Assembly: GCA_026981865.1 (NCBI GenBank)
Contig: JALSIA010000183.1
Span: 1 to 49,760 of the forward strand
Direction of reading: 5' to 3'
Length of the DNA: 49,760 nt
Source: Thermaceae bacterium
GTDB taxonomy: Bacteria; Deinococcota; Deinococci; Deinococcales; Marinithermaceae
Below the pieces are notes generated by a model, which saw only the letters and a program-made list of their open reading frames with translations, was not told where the DNA came from and did not search any database. The position numbers and the translations under genes are program-made. Below, piece by piece: positions 11,152 to 19,770 of this stretch; position 1 is the stretch's first letter; each line of letters starts with the position of its first letter.

Positions 11152-13203
11152 ATGTCCACGACCCGCAGCCCCCTCCACACAGACCAAACCCCGGCGAACT
11201 TCGTCTACCGCGGCCCCGAGCCAAGGGGCGACCAGCCGAAGGCGATTCGCCAGCTCGCCCTGGGCTTCGAGTCAGGGCTGCGCTACCAGACGCTGCTCGG
11301 CGCCACCGGCACCGGCAAGACCGTCACCATGGCCAAGGTGATCGAGGCCCTGGGCCGTCCCACGTTGGTGATGGCGCCCAACAAGGTGCTGGCCGCACAG
11401 CTGGCGGCCGAGTTTCGCGAGCTCTTCCCGGAGAACGCGGTCGAGTACTTCATCAGTTACTACGACTACTACCAGCCCGAGGCCTACGTCCCCGGCCGCG
11501 ACCTCTTCATCGAGAAGGACGCCAGCATCAACCCCGAGATCGAGCGCCTGCGCCACTCCACCACCCAGAGCCTGCTCACCCGCCGCGACGTGATCGTGGT
11601 GGCCTCGGTGAGCGCCATCTACGGCCTGGGCAGCCCCGAGGACTACTACGCCATGCACCTGGTGCTGCGGCTGGGCCAGACGGTGCGGCGCGAGGAGATC
11701 CTGGAGCGGCTGGTGGAGCTCTCCTACGACCGCAACGACATCGACCTGCAGCCGGGGCGTTTCCGTGCCAAGGGCGAGGTGATCGAGGTCTGGCCCGCCT
11801 ACGGGACCGAGCCGGTGCGCCTCGAGCTCTGGGGCGACGAGATCGACCGCATCCACACCGTCCACCCCATCAGCGGTGAGCGCGGGGCCGAGCTGGACAC
11901 CCTGATGCTCATGCCGGCGACCCACTACGCCACCCCGGAGGAGCGCCTGCGCCCGGCCATCCGGGCCATCGAGGCGGAGCTGAAGGCGCGGGTGGCCGAG
12001 TTCGAGAAGGCGGGCAAGCTGCTCGAGGCCCAGCGCCTGCGCGAGCGCACCCTCTACGACCTGGAGCTCCTGCGCCTGATGGGGCACTGCCCCGGCATCG
12101 AAAACTACGCCCGTCACCTCTCCGGGCGCGCCCCCGGCGAGCCGCCCTACACGCTGCTCGACTACTTCCCCGAAGACTTCGTGACCTTCATCGACGAGTC
12201 GCACGTCACCGTGCCCCAGATTCGCGGCATGTACAACGGCGACTACGCGCGCAAGAAGGTGCTGGTCGAATACGGCTTCCGCCTTCCCTCGGCGCTCGAC
12301 AACCGGCCGCTCAAGCTGGACGAGTTTCTCGAGCGAACCGGGCAGATGGTCTTCGTCTCGGCCACGCCGGGCCCGGAAGAGCTGGAAATGTCGGGCCAGG
12401 TCGTCGAGCAGATCATCCGCCCCACCGGCCTGCTCGACCCCAAGGTGACGATCAAGCCCGCCGAGGGGCAGATGGAGGACCTGATGGCGGCGATCAAGGA
12501 ACGGGCCGCCAAAGAAGAGCGGGTGCTCGTCACCGTGCTGACCAAGCGCATGGCCGAGGACCTGACGGCCTACCTGAGCGAGCACGGCCTGCGGGCCCGT
12601 TACATGCACCACGAGCTCGACGCCTTCGAGCGCCAGGCGCTCCTGCGCGACCTGCGGCTGGGGCACTTCGACGTGCTCGTGGGCATCAACCTGCTGCGCG
12701 AGGGATTGGACCTGCCCGAGGTGAGCCTGGTGGCCATCCTCGACGCCGACAAGACCGGCTTCCTGCGCAGCGAGCGCAGCCTCATCCAGACGATCGGCCG
12801 CGCGGCGCGCAACGCCGGCGGCGAGGTCTACCTCTACGCCGAGGAGGTTTCCGGGGCGATGAAGGCCGCGGTCGAGGAAACGAACCGCAGGCGCGCGGTC
12901 CAGGAGGCCTACAACCGCGAGCACGGCATCACCCCGCGCACCATCGACAAGAGCGTGCGCCGCGTGGTCAAGCCCGAGGACTTTGAAGAGGCCCCCGAGC
13001 TGGCGGCGGCGGTCGACGAGGAGGAGCTGAAGCGGCAGATCGCCGACCTGGAGCTGGCCATGTGGTCGGCCTCGCAGGACCTCGACTTCGAGCGGGCCGC
13101 CGAACTGCGCGACCAGCTCCGCGCGTTGGAGGCGCAGCTGAAGGGCGTGGCGCTGCCCCAGGCCACCCCCCCGAGCCGCAAGAAGCGCCGCCGGCGGAGG
13201 TGA
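11152..13203 (+). CDS. uvrB: excinuclease ABC subunit B
   Basis: A 683-residue DNA-damage recognition helicase of nucleotide excision repair, acting with UvrA and UvrC. Walker A is GATGTGKT (residues 50-57). The beta-hairpin that clamps DNA is visible as [12 protein letters not shown] (about 100-112). The C-terminal helicase motifs include [28 protein letters not shown] and [13 protein letters not shown] domain for UvrC contact closes the protein ([20 protein letters not shown]), followed by a basic KKRRRRR tail. Length is as expected. It follows the TPR gene after 2 bp; downstream is a 500-bp non-coding repeat region. Confidence 0.97.
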   Translation: MSTTRSPLHTDQTPANFVYRGPEPRGDQPKAIRQLALGFESGLRYQTLLGATGTGKTVTMAKVIEALGRPTLVMAPNKVLAAQLAAEFRELFPENAVEYFISYYDYYQPEAYVPGRDLFIEKDASINPEIERLRHSTTQSLLTRRDVIVVASVSAIYGLGSPEDYYAMHLVLRLGQTVRREEILERLVELSYDRNDIDLQPGRFRAKGEVIEVWPAYGTEPVRLELWGDEIDRIHTVHPISGERGAELDTLMLMPATHYATPEERLRPAIRAIEAELKARVAEFEKAGKLLEAQRLRERTLYDLELLRLMGHCPGIENYARHLSGRAPGEPPYTLLDYFPEDFVTFIDESHVTVPQIRGMYNGDYARKKVLVEYGFRLPSALDNRPLKLDEFLERTGQMVFVSATPGPEELEMSGQVVEQIIRPTGLLDPKVTIKPAEGQMEDLMAAIKERAAKEERVLVTVLTKRMAEDLTAYLSEHGLRARYMHHELDAFERQALLRDLRLGHFDVLVGINLLREGLDLPEVSLVAILDADKTGFLRSERSLIQTIGRAARNAGGEVYLYAEEVSGAMKAAVEETNRRRAVQEAYNREHGITPRTIDKSVRRVVKPEDFEEAPELAAAVDEEELKRQIADLELAMWSASQDLDFERAAELRDQLRALEAQLKGVALPQATPPSRKKRRRRR

Positions 13204-13206
13204 GTT

Positions 13207-13526
13207 AGGGATTGTAGGAGGTGGGAGGTGGGCTGGCCATGCATCGGCGACTGACTTCATGACCGTTGCAACGCCCACAACCCCCTCCCCAACCCTCCCC
13301 GAGGGGAGGGAGCAAAATTTGCCCCCCGATCCAAAAGCGGCCGGGTTTGGAATAGAACAAGCCTCCCCCTTTGGGGGAGGTGGTTGCGCAGCAACCGGAG
13401 GGGGGTTGTTTGTTAGGGATGCCGGATGTAGGGGGTGGGATGTGGGCTGGTTGTGTATTGGCGACCGGCTTTTGGCGTTGCATCACCAACAACCCCCGCC
13501 CCGGCCCTCCCCCAGGGGAGGGAGTT
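13207..13526 (+). repeat. imperfect direct duplication of about 110 bp
   Basis: The segments at about 13207-13313 and 13416-13526 align along their length. Both start AGGGAT, continue with GGTGGGAxGTGGGCTGG and TxGGCGAC, then CAACxCCC and a CCCTCCCC/GGGGAGGG hairpin. The second copy has only the left half of the palindromic element. The remaining 13527-13659 holds degenerate tandem CTACAGGC units (13575-13606) and CACGAACT/CTACGAACT units, and no gene. The whole 13204-13709 interval is non-coding. Confidence 0.55.
13277..13409. repeat. REP/MITE-like palindromic element
   Basis: A structured non-coding element after uvrB. Outer inverted arms are ACAACCCCCTCC (13277-13288) and GGAGGGGGGTTGT (13397-13409). 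Internal hairpins are CCCTCCCC/GGGGAGGG (about 13293-13311), CCTCCCCC-TTT-GGGGGAGG (13362-13380) and GGTTGC-GCA-GCAACC (13382-13396). Similar CCTCCCCC/GGGGGAGG palindromes are common intergenic repeats in many bacteria. No transposase is encoded nearby. Confidence 0.6.
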
Positions 13527-13659
13527 CCATTACTCTGCGACCGAGCCAGCGGCTTTTTTCTCGTGGCGAAGAAAATCACCACAGGCTACAGGCCACGGGC
13601 TACAGGCTTCCGTTTTTCACGACGCACCACGTACCACGAACTAGGCACTACGAACTGCC

Positions 13660-13689
13660 CGAACAAACCCCCGGCCGCAGGGCCGGGGG
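13660..13689 (-). terminator. terminator of the E2-like gene
   Basis: Minus strand: CCCCCGGCC-CTGC-GGCCGGGGG (13668-13689) followed by TTTGTT. Confidence 0.7.
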
Positions 13690-13709
13690 CAGGGAGTCCG
13701 GGATGCCGG

Positions 13710-15173
13710 TCAGGCCAGCAGGATGGGCCGTTCCAGGTAGAAGGCCACGCGTTCGAGGAAGCGGGTGCGGTCGGTGGGCAGCTCACCGCTGATCGAGAGC
13801 AGCCCCAGGTCTTGCGGAAGGCCGGCACGGCCGAGGGCGAGGAGCACCTGGCCGGGGAGGATCACCTCGGCGTAGGGGGTTTCGCTCAGGTCCAGGACGA
13901 CCAGCCCTTCACCCCCTTCTTCGGCGGCCAGCATCTGATCGAAGAGGTCGCGCAGGCCCAGCGCCGGCGGCACGGCCAAGGTCCGGGCCGTTTCGCCCTC
14001 GAGGCGGCCCAGCACCGGACGCAACGGCACTTCAAGCTCCGCCAGGGCGCGGTCGGCGGCCCGGAAGAGCAGCAGCTCGAGCGGAACCTCGCGCCGCCAG
14101 GCGGCGGAAAGGTCGGCGCGCGCGCGTTCGGCGGCGCCCAGGTCGACGGCGCGGCGGAACGCCGGCGGGAAGGCGACGGCCGCGGCGGGGGCCGCTTCCT
14201 CCCCCTCGGGTGCGGTGAAGGCCGGCTCTTCCGAGGCCGGCTCGGTCGGGGGAGGGGGTGCGACGGGGGGTTCCGGCTCGGCTTCCGCGGGCGCGGGTTC
14301 GGCTTCCGCAGCCTCCAATTCGGAGGCGGCGGGCTCGGGCTCGGCCGCCGGCGGTTCCGGCTCGGGCGTTTCGGCGAAGGTTTCTTCGGGCTCCATCGGC
14401 CATGCGGCCTCGGCAGCCTCGTTCTCCAGGGGTCCGGTTTCGCCCTGGGCCTCGACCGGCTCCTCCGGGGCGTGCTCGCCGAGGTCGACGCCCCCTGAGG
14501 CCTCGGGCTCGGCAGGGCGTTCCGGCGCGGCGGCCACCTCCCCCGCGGGTTCGGCCCCGGATTCGGCCCCGGATTCGGGCTCGGATTCGGGCTCGGGTTC
14601 GGGCGCTTCCCACTCGAAGGCGGGCTCCTCGGCGGCGGCCTCGACTGGCTCCTCCCAACCCAGAGCTTCCTCGGAGGGCGCAGCCTCCTCGGGTTCGGGT
14701 TCGAGCCAGGGCGAAGCCGCCTCGGCGTCGGGCTCGACCACGGTCCAGCCCTCCTCGTCCAGGCCGGTCGCGCCCGTGGACTCGTTCTCGGGGGCGGGGG
14801 TTTCCGCGGCCACCTCTTCGAAGTCGACCTCGAAGAAGGTTTCTTCCTCGACGAAGACTTCTTCCGCGGTCGGCGCCGCCTCGACCGGCGCCGGGGGTTC
14901 GACGGGGGTTTCGGGGACGAGGTCGCCGATGTCCACGCCCTCGCGCGCCAGCACCTCCTGGACCTGGCTGATGTCGGGAACGGCCTCCGGAGGGGCCGCT
15001 TCGGTCGGTTCGGGGGGGAGCTCCACTTCGCCGGCCATCACCTTGGCGAGGAAGGCCAGAATGTCGCGCTCCACAATGGTCCCGTCGGGGCCCGTGCCCT
15101 CGAGGTTGTGCCAGTCGATGCCGTTTTCTTCGGCGAGGCGCCTGGCCAGGGGTGTAATCTTCGGTTCCGTCAT
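13710..15173 (-). CDS. E2-like protein: E3-binding domain plus degenerate acyltransferase domain
   Basis: A 487-residue protein. Residues 4-42 match the peripheral subunit-binding domain of 2-oxo-acid dehydrogenase E2 proteins (ITPLARRLAEENGIDWHNLE, GTGPDGTIVERDIL). About 290 residues follow of Glu/Pro/Ala linker with strongly acidic repeats. Residues about 335-487 resemble a shortened E2 acyltransferase domain, with AVDLGAAERAR at its start, VILPGQVLLALGRAG near the end and FLERVAFYLERPILLA as the last helix. The catalytic HRxxDG motif expected before that helix is replaced by SGELPTDRTRF, and no lipoyl domain is present. It therefore cannot act as a normal acyltransferase; a scaffold role that docks E1/E3 is inferred. 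A TATGAT -10 (15198-15203) and AGGGAG precede the ATG. It is transcribed alone. Confidence 0.7.
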   Translation of the reverse strand: MTEPKITPLARRLAEENGIDWHNLEGTGPDGTIVERDILAFLAKVMAGEVELPPEPTEAAPPEAVPDISQVQEVLAREGVDIGDLVPETPVEPPAPVEAAPTAEEVFVEEETFFEVDFEEVAAETPAPENESTGATGLDEEGWTVVEPDAEAASPWLEPEPEEAAPSEEALGWEEPVEAAAEEPAFEWEAPEPEPESEPESGAESGAEPAGEVAAAPERPAEPEASGGVDLGEHAPEEPVEAQGETGPLENEAAEAAWPMEPEETFAETPEPEPPAAEPEPAASELEAAEAEPAPAEAEPEPPVAPPPPTEPASEEPAFTAPEGEEAAPAAAVAFPPAFRRAVDLGAAERARADLSAAWRREVPLELLLFRAADRALAELEVPLRPVLGRLEGETARTLAVPPALGLRDLFDQMLAAEEGGEGLVVLDLSETPYAEVILPGQVLLALGRAGLPQDLGLLSISGELPTDRTRFLERVAFYLERPILLA

Positions 15174-15246
15174 CTCGGATCTCCCTATGTTCCCCCTATC
15201 ATAGCCCAGTTCTAGCCGTGCGCGCCTGCAGTGCGTACCCTGGGGT

Positions 15247-15739
15247 ATGGAACGGGAACCGGCACGCCTGATCTTGGACTACAGCCGGCCGGTGGAGGCC
15301 GGCGAGACGCTGCTGATCCAAGCCGAGATGGAGGCCTGGCCCCTGCTGCAGGAGCTCCACCGCGAGGCGCTCGCGCGGGGAGTCTACCCTCTGCTGCGGA
15401 TCGCCTACCCGGGTCAGGAAGCCGATTTTCTCGAGTGCGCCGGGGACTGGCTGGAGCAGGTGCCCGAGGCGGAGCGCGCGCGGAGTGGGCGAGCTGGGCA
15501 TCGGCACGAACTTCGGCCTGGAACGGAGCACCGGGCTGGCGCTGCTGGACGAGAAGATCGGGGGGACGGTGCACCTGGCGTTGGGGCAGGCCTACGCCGC
15601 CACCGGAGGAACCAACCGCTCGGCCGTCCGCTGGGACCTGATCGTCGATCTGCGTCGCGGCGGTGTCCTCTATGCGGACGGGAAAGTCGTCCAGGAAAAC
15701 GGCCGGTTCAACGAAGGCCGGTTCGTTTGGCCGGGGTGA
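15247..15739 (+). pseudogene. M29 aminopeptidase remnant with large internal deletion
   Basis: The first 75 codons (15247 to about 15475) encode the N-terminus of a thermophilic M29 metallo-aminopeptidase ([40 protein letters not shown]). The reading frame then shifts by one. From 15485 to 15739 the other frame encodes the M29 C-terminus ([55 protein letters not shown]). Intact family members are about 410 residues, so roughly 240 central residues, including several metal ligands, are missing. An intact paralogue is present at 39769-41004. The 3' end overlaps the convergent LysM gene by 32 bp. Confidence 0.85.
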
Positions 15740-16463
15740 CGCGCCGCGCGCCCAGGTAGACCTTGCGGTACCAGGGGGCGCTGAACCGCTCGATCATCAC
15801 CCGGTTCTTGACGCTGTTGGCGTGGATGAAGCGGTCGTTCCCCAGGTAGATGCCCACGTGGTCCACGCCGCGGCCGCCAAAGCTGAAAAAGACGAGGTCG
15901 CCTGGGCGCAGGTCGGAGGCGGGCTCGAGCCGGGCCCAGAGGTCGCGGGTGGAGCGGGGGAGGGCGACGCCCAGCTCGCCGTAGACGCGGCCCACGTACC
16001 CCGAGCAGTCGAAGGCGTCGGGGCCGGTGGCGCCCCAGCGGTAGGGCGCGCCCAGGTAAGCCGAGGCGATGCGCTCGAGCCGCGCGGGGTCGACCGCCGC
16101 CGGCGCGACCGCGGGCGCGGGGGGCGCGGCGGCAGGGGCGGGGGGAACCCAGAGAACCTGCCCCACGGCCAGCGCGCTGCTCGACAGGCCGTTGAGGCGT
16201 TTCAGGGTGGCCACGTCGGTGCCGTAGCGCCGGGCGATGCGCCACAGCGTCTCGCCCTTCGCGACCCGGTGGCGTTCGGGCAGGCGCAGCTCGATTCCGG
16301 CCTTCAGGCCACCGGCCGCTTCGGGGTTGAGCAGCAGCAGGACGGTGAGGTCGACGTCGTGGCTCACGGCGATGCGCCAAAGGGTGTCGCCGGGCTGGAC
16401 CCGGTAGCTTCCGGCCAGCGCGCCGCCCAAAGCGAGCAAGACCCCTAAGGCGAATGCTTTCAC
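15708..16463 (-). CDS. secreted LysM-NlpC/P60 peptidoglycan hydrolase
   Basis: A 251-residue cell-wall endopeptidase. A signal peptide ([19 protein letters not shown]) is followed by two LysM glycan-binding modules ([13 protein letters not shown] at about 20-62 and [19 protein letters not shown] at about 65-107). An Ala/Pro linker and a C-terminal NlpC/P60 domain come next. The catalytic Cys153 is in AFDCSGYV and His202 in VDHVGIYLG, with His214 in FIHA as the likely third residue. It should cleave stem peptides, probably the gamma-D-Glu bond. The start is a GTG inside a perfect inverted repeat, 10 nt after a TATACT. Confidence 0.9.
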   Translation of the reverse strand: MKAFALGVLLALGGALAGSYRVQPGDTLWRIAVSHDVDLTVLLLLNPEAAGGLKAGIELRLPERHRVAKGETLWRIARRYGTDVATLKRLNGLSSSALAVGQVLWVPPAPAAAPPAPAVAPAAVDPARLERIASAYLGAPYRWGATGPDAFDCSGYVGRVYGELGVALPRSTRDLWARLEPASDLRPGDLVFFSFGGRGVDHVGIYLGNDRFIHANSVKNRVMIERFSAPWYRKVYLGARRVTPAKRTGLR

Positions 16464-16472
16464 CTTAGGGGT
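16441..16472. promoter_or_regulatory. inverted repeat across the start of the LysM-NlpC gene
   Basis: ACCCCTAAGG (16441-16450) and CCTTAGGGGT (16463-16472) form perfect 10-bp arms with a 12-bp spacer. The GTG start lies between them and TATACT (minus) lies just upstream. It could be an operator, or an mRNA hairpin blocking initiation. Confidence 0.5.
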
Positions 16473-16486
16473 CAGTATAGCGCGGA

Positions 16487-17725
16487 TCAGGCGGTTTCTT
16501 CGGCCAGCGGCACCTCGGGGTCGGCCCAGGCGATGAGCGGGCGCAGCGAGAGCGGGGCGATGACCGTGGTGACGACGACCATGAAGATCACGATGGCGAA
16601 CTCCTTCTCGTCGACCGCGCCGGCCGAGAGCCCGATCGAGGCCACGATCAGCCCCACCTCGCCGCGCGGCACCATGCCCACGCCCACCACCAGCGCCTGC
16701 CGGAGGCCCTGGGAAAGCGCCCCGAACATGGCCACCAGCTTCCCGGCAATGGCGATCAGGCTGATCACTACCCCGGCGATGAGCACCTCACGGCTGGTGA
16801 GCGCCGCCAGGTCGAGCTGCACGCCCATGTAGGCGAAGAAGATGGGGGCGAGGAACGACTCGATGGCGTGCACCGGCGGTTCCAGCTCGTGTTCCTCGCG
16901 CAGCTCGGCCATCACCATCCCCGCCATGAAGGCCCCCACGATGGGCGCCAACCCGATGACCGAGGCCAGTGTGGCCATGCCCATGCCGAAGGCGATGGCC
17001 ACCCCCAGCGGCGATTGGAAGGGCAGGCGCTCGAGTGGGATGCGGCGCACGAAGGGCACCAGCGCCATGGCCGCGCCCACGAAGGCGAAGGAGATGAGCA
17101 CCAGGCGGACGATCCCCGCGGTTTCCACCGCGCCGGTGGTGGCGATCCCCGAGACGATGGCCAGCACGATCAGGCCCTCGATGTCGTCGATCACCGCCGC
17201 ACCCAGGATGATGCGGCTGTAAGGCCGCGAGAGCACATCGAGCTCCTGCATCACCCGCGCGGTGATGCCCACGCTGGTGGCCACCAGCGCCGCGCCCAAG
17301 AAGAGCGCGGCCACTTGGTTGAAGCCGATGTAGAGGCCGAAGTAGTACCCCCCGAAGAAGGGCAGGATCGCCCCCACCACCGCGACGACGAAGGCCTCCT
17401 TGCCTACTTTGAGGATGTCGTGCAGGCGCGTTTCCAGTCCGACCATGAAGAGCAGGAAGATGGCCCCGAGCTCGGCGATGAACTCGATCAGGCTGCCCTC
17501 GACGACCCAACCCAGCAGGGCCGGCCCCACGATCACGCCGGCCAGCAGCTCGCCGATGACCACCGGTTGCTTGAGTTTTTGGAAGATCCAGCCCACGACC
17601 TGGGTGGCCAGGATGAGGATGAAGATCTCGAAGAGGTGGGCGGATAGGGCTTTTTCTACCGCCTCGGCCTGGGCCATGCCACCCTCGGTCACCTGCCCGG
17701 CGAGGGGTACGAAGATCGGGTTCAT
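16487..17725 (-). CDS. cation:proton antiporter (CPA2 family)
   Basis: A 412-residue membrane protein with 12-13 hydrophobic segments. The CPA2/KefB-like signatures are LKQPVVIGELLAGVIVGPALLG in the first third, GLETRLHDILKVGKEAF, and the ion-binding unwound-helix region ATSVGITARVMQEL followed by GAAVIDDIEGLIVLA, whose paired aspartates are the expected ion site. It should exchange Na+ or K+ for H+ at the inner membrane. There is no C-terminal TrkA-N domain. It starts 3 bp after the CBS-domain gene, so that protein may act as its nucleotide sensor. Confidence 0.92.
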   Translation of the reverse strand: MNPIFVPLAGQVTEGGMAQAEAVEKALSAHLFEIFILILATQVVGWIFQKLKQPVVIGELLAGVIVGPALLGWVVEGSLIEFIAELGAIFLLFMVGLETRLHDILKVGKEAFVVAVVGAILPFFGGYYFGLYIGFNQVAALFLGAALVATSVGITARVMQELDVLSRPYSRIILGAAVIDDIEGLIVLAIVSGIATTGAVETAGIVRLVLISFAFVGAAMALVPFVRRIPLERLPFQSPLGVAIAFGMGMATLASVIGLAPIVGAFMAGMVMAELREEHELEPPVHAIESFLAPIFFAYMGVQLDLAALTSREVLIAGVVISLIAIAGKLVAMFGALSQGLRQALVVGVGMVPRGEVGLIVASIGLSAGAVDEKEFAIVIFMVVVTTVIAPLSLRPLIAWADPEVPLAEETA

Positions 17726-17728
17726 CGT

Positions 17729-18184
17729 CTACTTTCTCCCCATCAGCAGCATGAGCAGGTCCCCGCGGGTGATGATGCCCACGAGCCGTCCCTCGGTGTC
17801 CACCACCGGCATGCGACGGTAGAGGTTCTCGATCAGCTTGTCGAGCACGACGCGTAGAGGATCGTCGGGTTTCAGTACCGGAACCTCGGTGCGCATCACC
17901 TCTTCGACGCGCTTTTCCTTGTAGATCTGCACGAAGTCGTGGATCGAGTGCTCGTCCACCCACTTGTCGAAGAGTTGCAGCGCGATCACGTCCGGCGCGC
18001 CCGGGATGTTCTCCGGCCTGGGAAGCAGGTCGTCCATCTCCAGGACGCCCAGGTACGCGCCCGTTTCGTCCACTACCGGGAGGCCCCCGTAATGGTGCGC
18101 CGACATCCGCTCGGCCGCCACCCAGAGGGTCTCGCCTTTCGTGGCGGTGAGGGGGTCTCGGGTCATAATGTCCACGGCTTTCAT
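17729..18184 (-). CDS. two-CBS-domain protein
   Basis: A 151-residue protein made of a pair of CBS domains (about residues 1-57 and 90-151). It shows VDIMTRDPLTATKGETLW, HHYGGLPVVDETGAYLGVL, VMRTEVPVLKPDDPL, and [20 protein letters not shown]. An insert of about 35 residues sits between them. Such pairs bind adenosine nucleotides and tune partner proteins. Its stop is 3 bp before the antiporter start, so antiporter regulation is a reasonable inference. A TATAGT -10 (18194-18199) lies 9 nt before the ATG, with AAGGGG between. Confidence 0.85.
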   Translation of the reverse strand: MKAVDIMTRDPLTATKGETLWVAAERMSAHHYGGLPVVDETGAYLGVLEMDDLLPRPENIPGAPDVIALQLFDKWVDEHSIHDFVQIYKEKRVEEVMRTEVPVLKPDDPLRVVLDKLIENLYRRMPVVDTEGRLVGIITRGDLLMLLMGRK

Positions 18185-18279
18185 AGCCCCTTCACTATAA
18201 CGCCGGCCCCTGGGCGCGATGGCCCGCCTCGGAGTAGAATGAGGTGTTCAGCAGAACGTCGTGAAGAGGGGAGGAGGCC

Positions 18280-19590
18280 ATGGCCGAGACCGTACCCCGC
18301 AGCGACCGTTTGCAGGAAGCCGCGCGGCGGCTCGTCGAGCGCCTGTTCGCCGGCGAGCGCCCCTTTGGTTTGAAGTTCTGGGACGGGACGTACCTGCCGC
18401 CGAGTCCGGGCGCGAGCGCGCGCGCCGACGTGGTGCTGCGCCGCCCCGAGGTGCTGGCGCGGCTGCTCGAGCCGCCGCTGGATCTGGCGCTGGGCGAGGC
18501 CTACCTCGAGGGCTCCCTCGACGTTGAAGGCGACCTGGAGGCGGTGCTGGAAGCCCTCGAACGACACGCCGCCCGCTTGAGTCCACGCCACTGGATCGGC
18601 CTGTTGCGCGAGGTGCGGGGGCTGCGTGCGGGTCTGCGCGATCTGGGAATCGCCGCCCGCCTGCGCGGCCGCACCCATTCCAAACCGCGCGACCGCGCGG
18701 CGATCCGGCACCACTACGACGTTTCCAACGCCTTCTACCGGCTCTGGCTGGACCGGCGCATGGTCTACTCCTGCGCCTACTTTCCCGAGGGCGACGAGGA
18801 CCTGGACACCGCCCAGGAAAAGAAGCTCGAGCACATCGCGCGCAAGCTGCGTCTGGCCCCGGGCGAGCGCCTGCTCGACATCGGCGCCGGCTGGGGCGGG
18901 TTGGTGCTCTTCGCGGCCGAGCGGTACGGCGTGCACGCGGTCGGGGTCACCGTGGCCGAGCAGCAGGTGCGCTTCGTCCGTGAAGAGGCTCGCCGACGGG
19001 GGCTCGAAGACCGCGTGCAGATCCGCCCCGAAGACTACCGCGAGGTGCGCGGGCGTTTCGACAAGATCGCCTCGGTGGGGATGGCCGAGCACGTGGGCCG
19101 CGAGCGGCTGCCCGACTATTTCCGCATCGCCCACGCCAACCTCGAGCCGGGCGGGCTGATGCTGCACCACGTGATCACCCGCGGTCCGGTGCCCAGCCGT
19201 TTTTCGGGCGAACTGGCCTCGGGCGAGTTCCTGCGCCGCTACGTCTTTCCCGACGGCGAGATTCTGCCGCTGTGGGCGCACCTCCAGGCCGCCGAGGCGG
19301 CGGGGTTCGAGGTGCGCGACGTGGAGGACTGGCGCGAGCACTACGCCGCCACCCTGCGCTGGTGGGTGCGCCGGCTGAACGCCCGCTTCGACGAAGCGGT
19401 GGCCGCGGTGGGCGAGCCCCGGGCGCGCCTCTGGCGGCTCTACATGAGCGTTTCCGCTTACCAGTTCGCGGCGGGGCACCTGGCGGTGCACCAGGTGCTG
19501 CTGGCCAAGCCCGATGAGCGCGGAGAGGTCGACCTGCCGCGCTCGCGCTGCTGGCTCTACGTGACCGAAAGCCCGCACGCGGGCGGATAA
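18280..19590 (+). CDS. cfa: cyclopropane-fatty-acyl-phospholipid synthase family methyltransferase
   Basis: A 436-residue SAM-dependent enzyme that transfers a methylene or methyl group to unsaturated acyl chains of membrane phospholipids. A family-typical N-terminal lipid-binding domain (residues 1-130) is followed by HHYDVSN (144-150), the family motif VYSCAYF (162-168), the SAM-binding DIGAGWGG (200-207) and the core motif SVGMAEHVGRERLPDYF. A C-terminal YQFAAGHLAVHQVLLAK closes the domain. Start ATG 18280 is preceded by GGAGGAGG. A TAGAAT at 18235-18240 may be its -10. It is transcribed alone and is the last gene before the low-GC island. Confidence 0.9.
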   Translation: MAETVPRSDRLQEAARRLVERLFAGERPFGLKFWDGTYLPPSPGASARADVVLRRPEVLARLLEPPLDLALGEAYLEGSLDVEGDLEAVLEALERHAARLSPRHWIGLLREVRGLRAGLRDLGIAARLRGRTHSKPRDRAAIRHHYDVSNAFYRLWLDRRMVYSCAYFPEGDEDLDTAQEKKLEHIARKLRLAPGERLLDIGAGWGGLVLFAAERYGVHAVGVTVAEQQVRFVREEARRRGLEDRVQIRPEDYREVRGRFDKIASVGMAEHVGRERLPDYFRIAHANLEPGGLMLHHVITRGPVPSRFSGELASGEFLRRYVFPDGEILPLWAHLQAAEAAGFEVRDVEDWREHYAATLRWWVRRLNARFDEAVAAVGEPRARLWRLYMSVSAYQFAAGHLAVHQVLLAKPDERGEVDLPRSRCWLYVTESPHAGG

Positions 19591-19770
19591 TGAATTCATA
19601 CCCCGCCATCATTACGACACGCCAGGCTCTGTGCCGGCATGAAGCCTAACAAAGCGGTCAAAATGAGTAAGTTGGATCTAGGGCGCAGCCTAAAGGCAAC
19701 CGTACTTCAGTTCGTGACGTTGTAAATAGCGAACCAGCAACCATAACGTTCTTGGCCAAGCAAGATACCG
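19591..19770. other. left junction of the low-GC island
   Basis: No gene. Composition changes here from the very GC-rich host sequence to a mixed sequence that continues to about 27.4 kb. I see no clear direct repeat or integrase that would mark an attachment site. Confidence 0.4.

Noticed and set aside
13204-13709. CRISPR array
   Set aside because: Repeats are palindromic, differ in length and lack regular unique spacers; no cas genes are near.
13371-14498. Long plus-strand frame running across the repeat region into the E2-like gene
   Set aside because: It is the shadow of the GC-rich antisense gene and reads through the repeats and the minus-strand terminator.
19640-19700. attC-like sequence (GCCTAAC with AACAAAGCGGTCAA) at the island edge
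   Set aside because: The nearest GTTRRRY match is only about 25 bp away and no folded attC structure or integron integrase is present; chance similarity is more likely.
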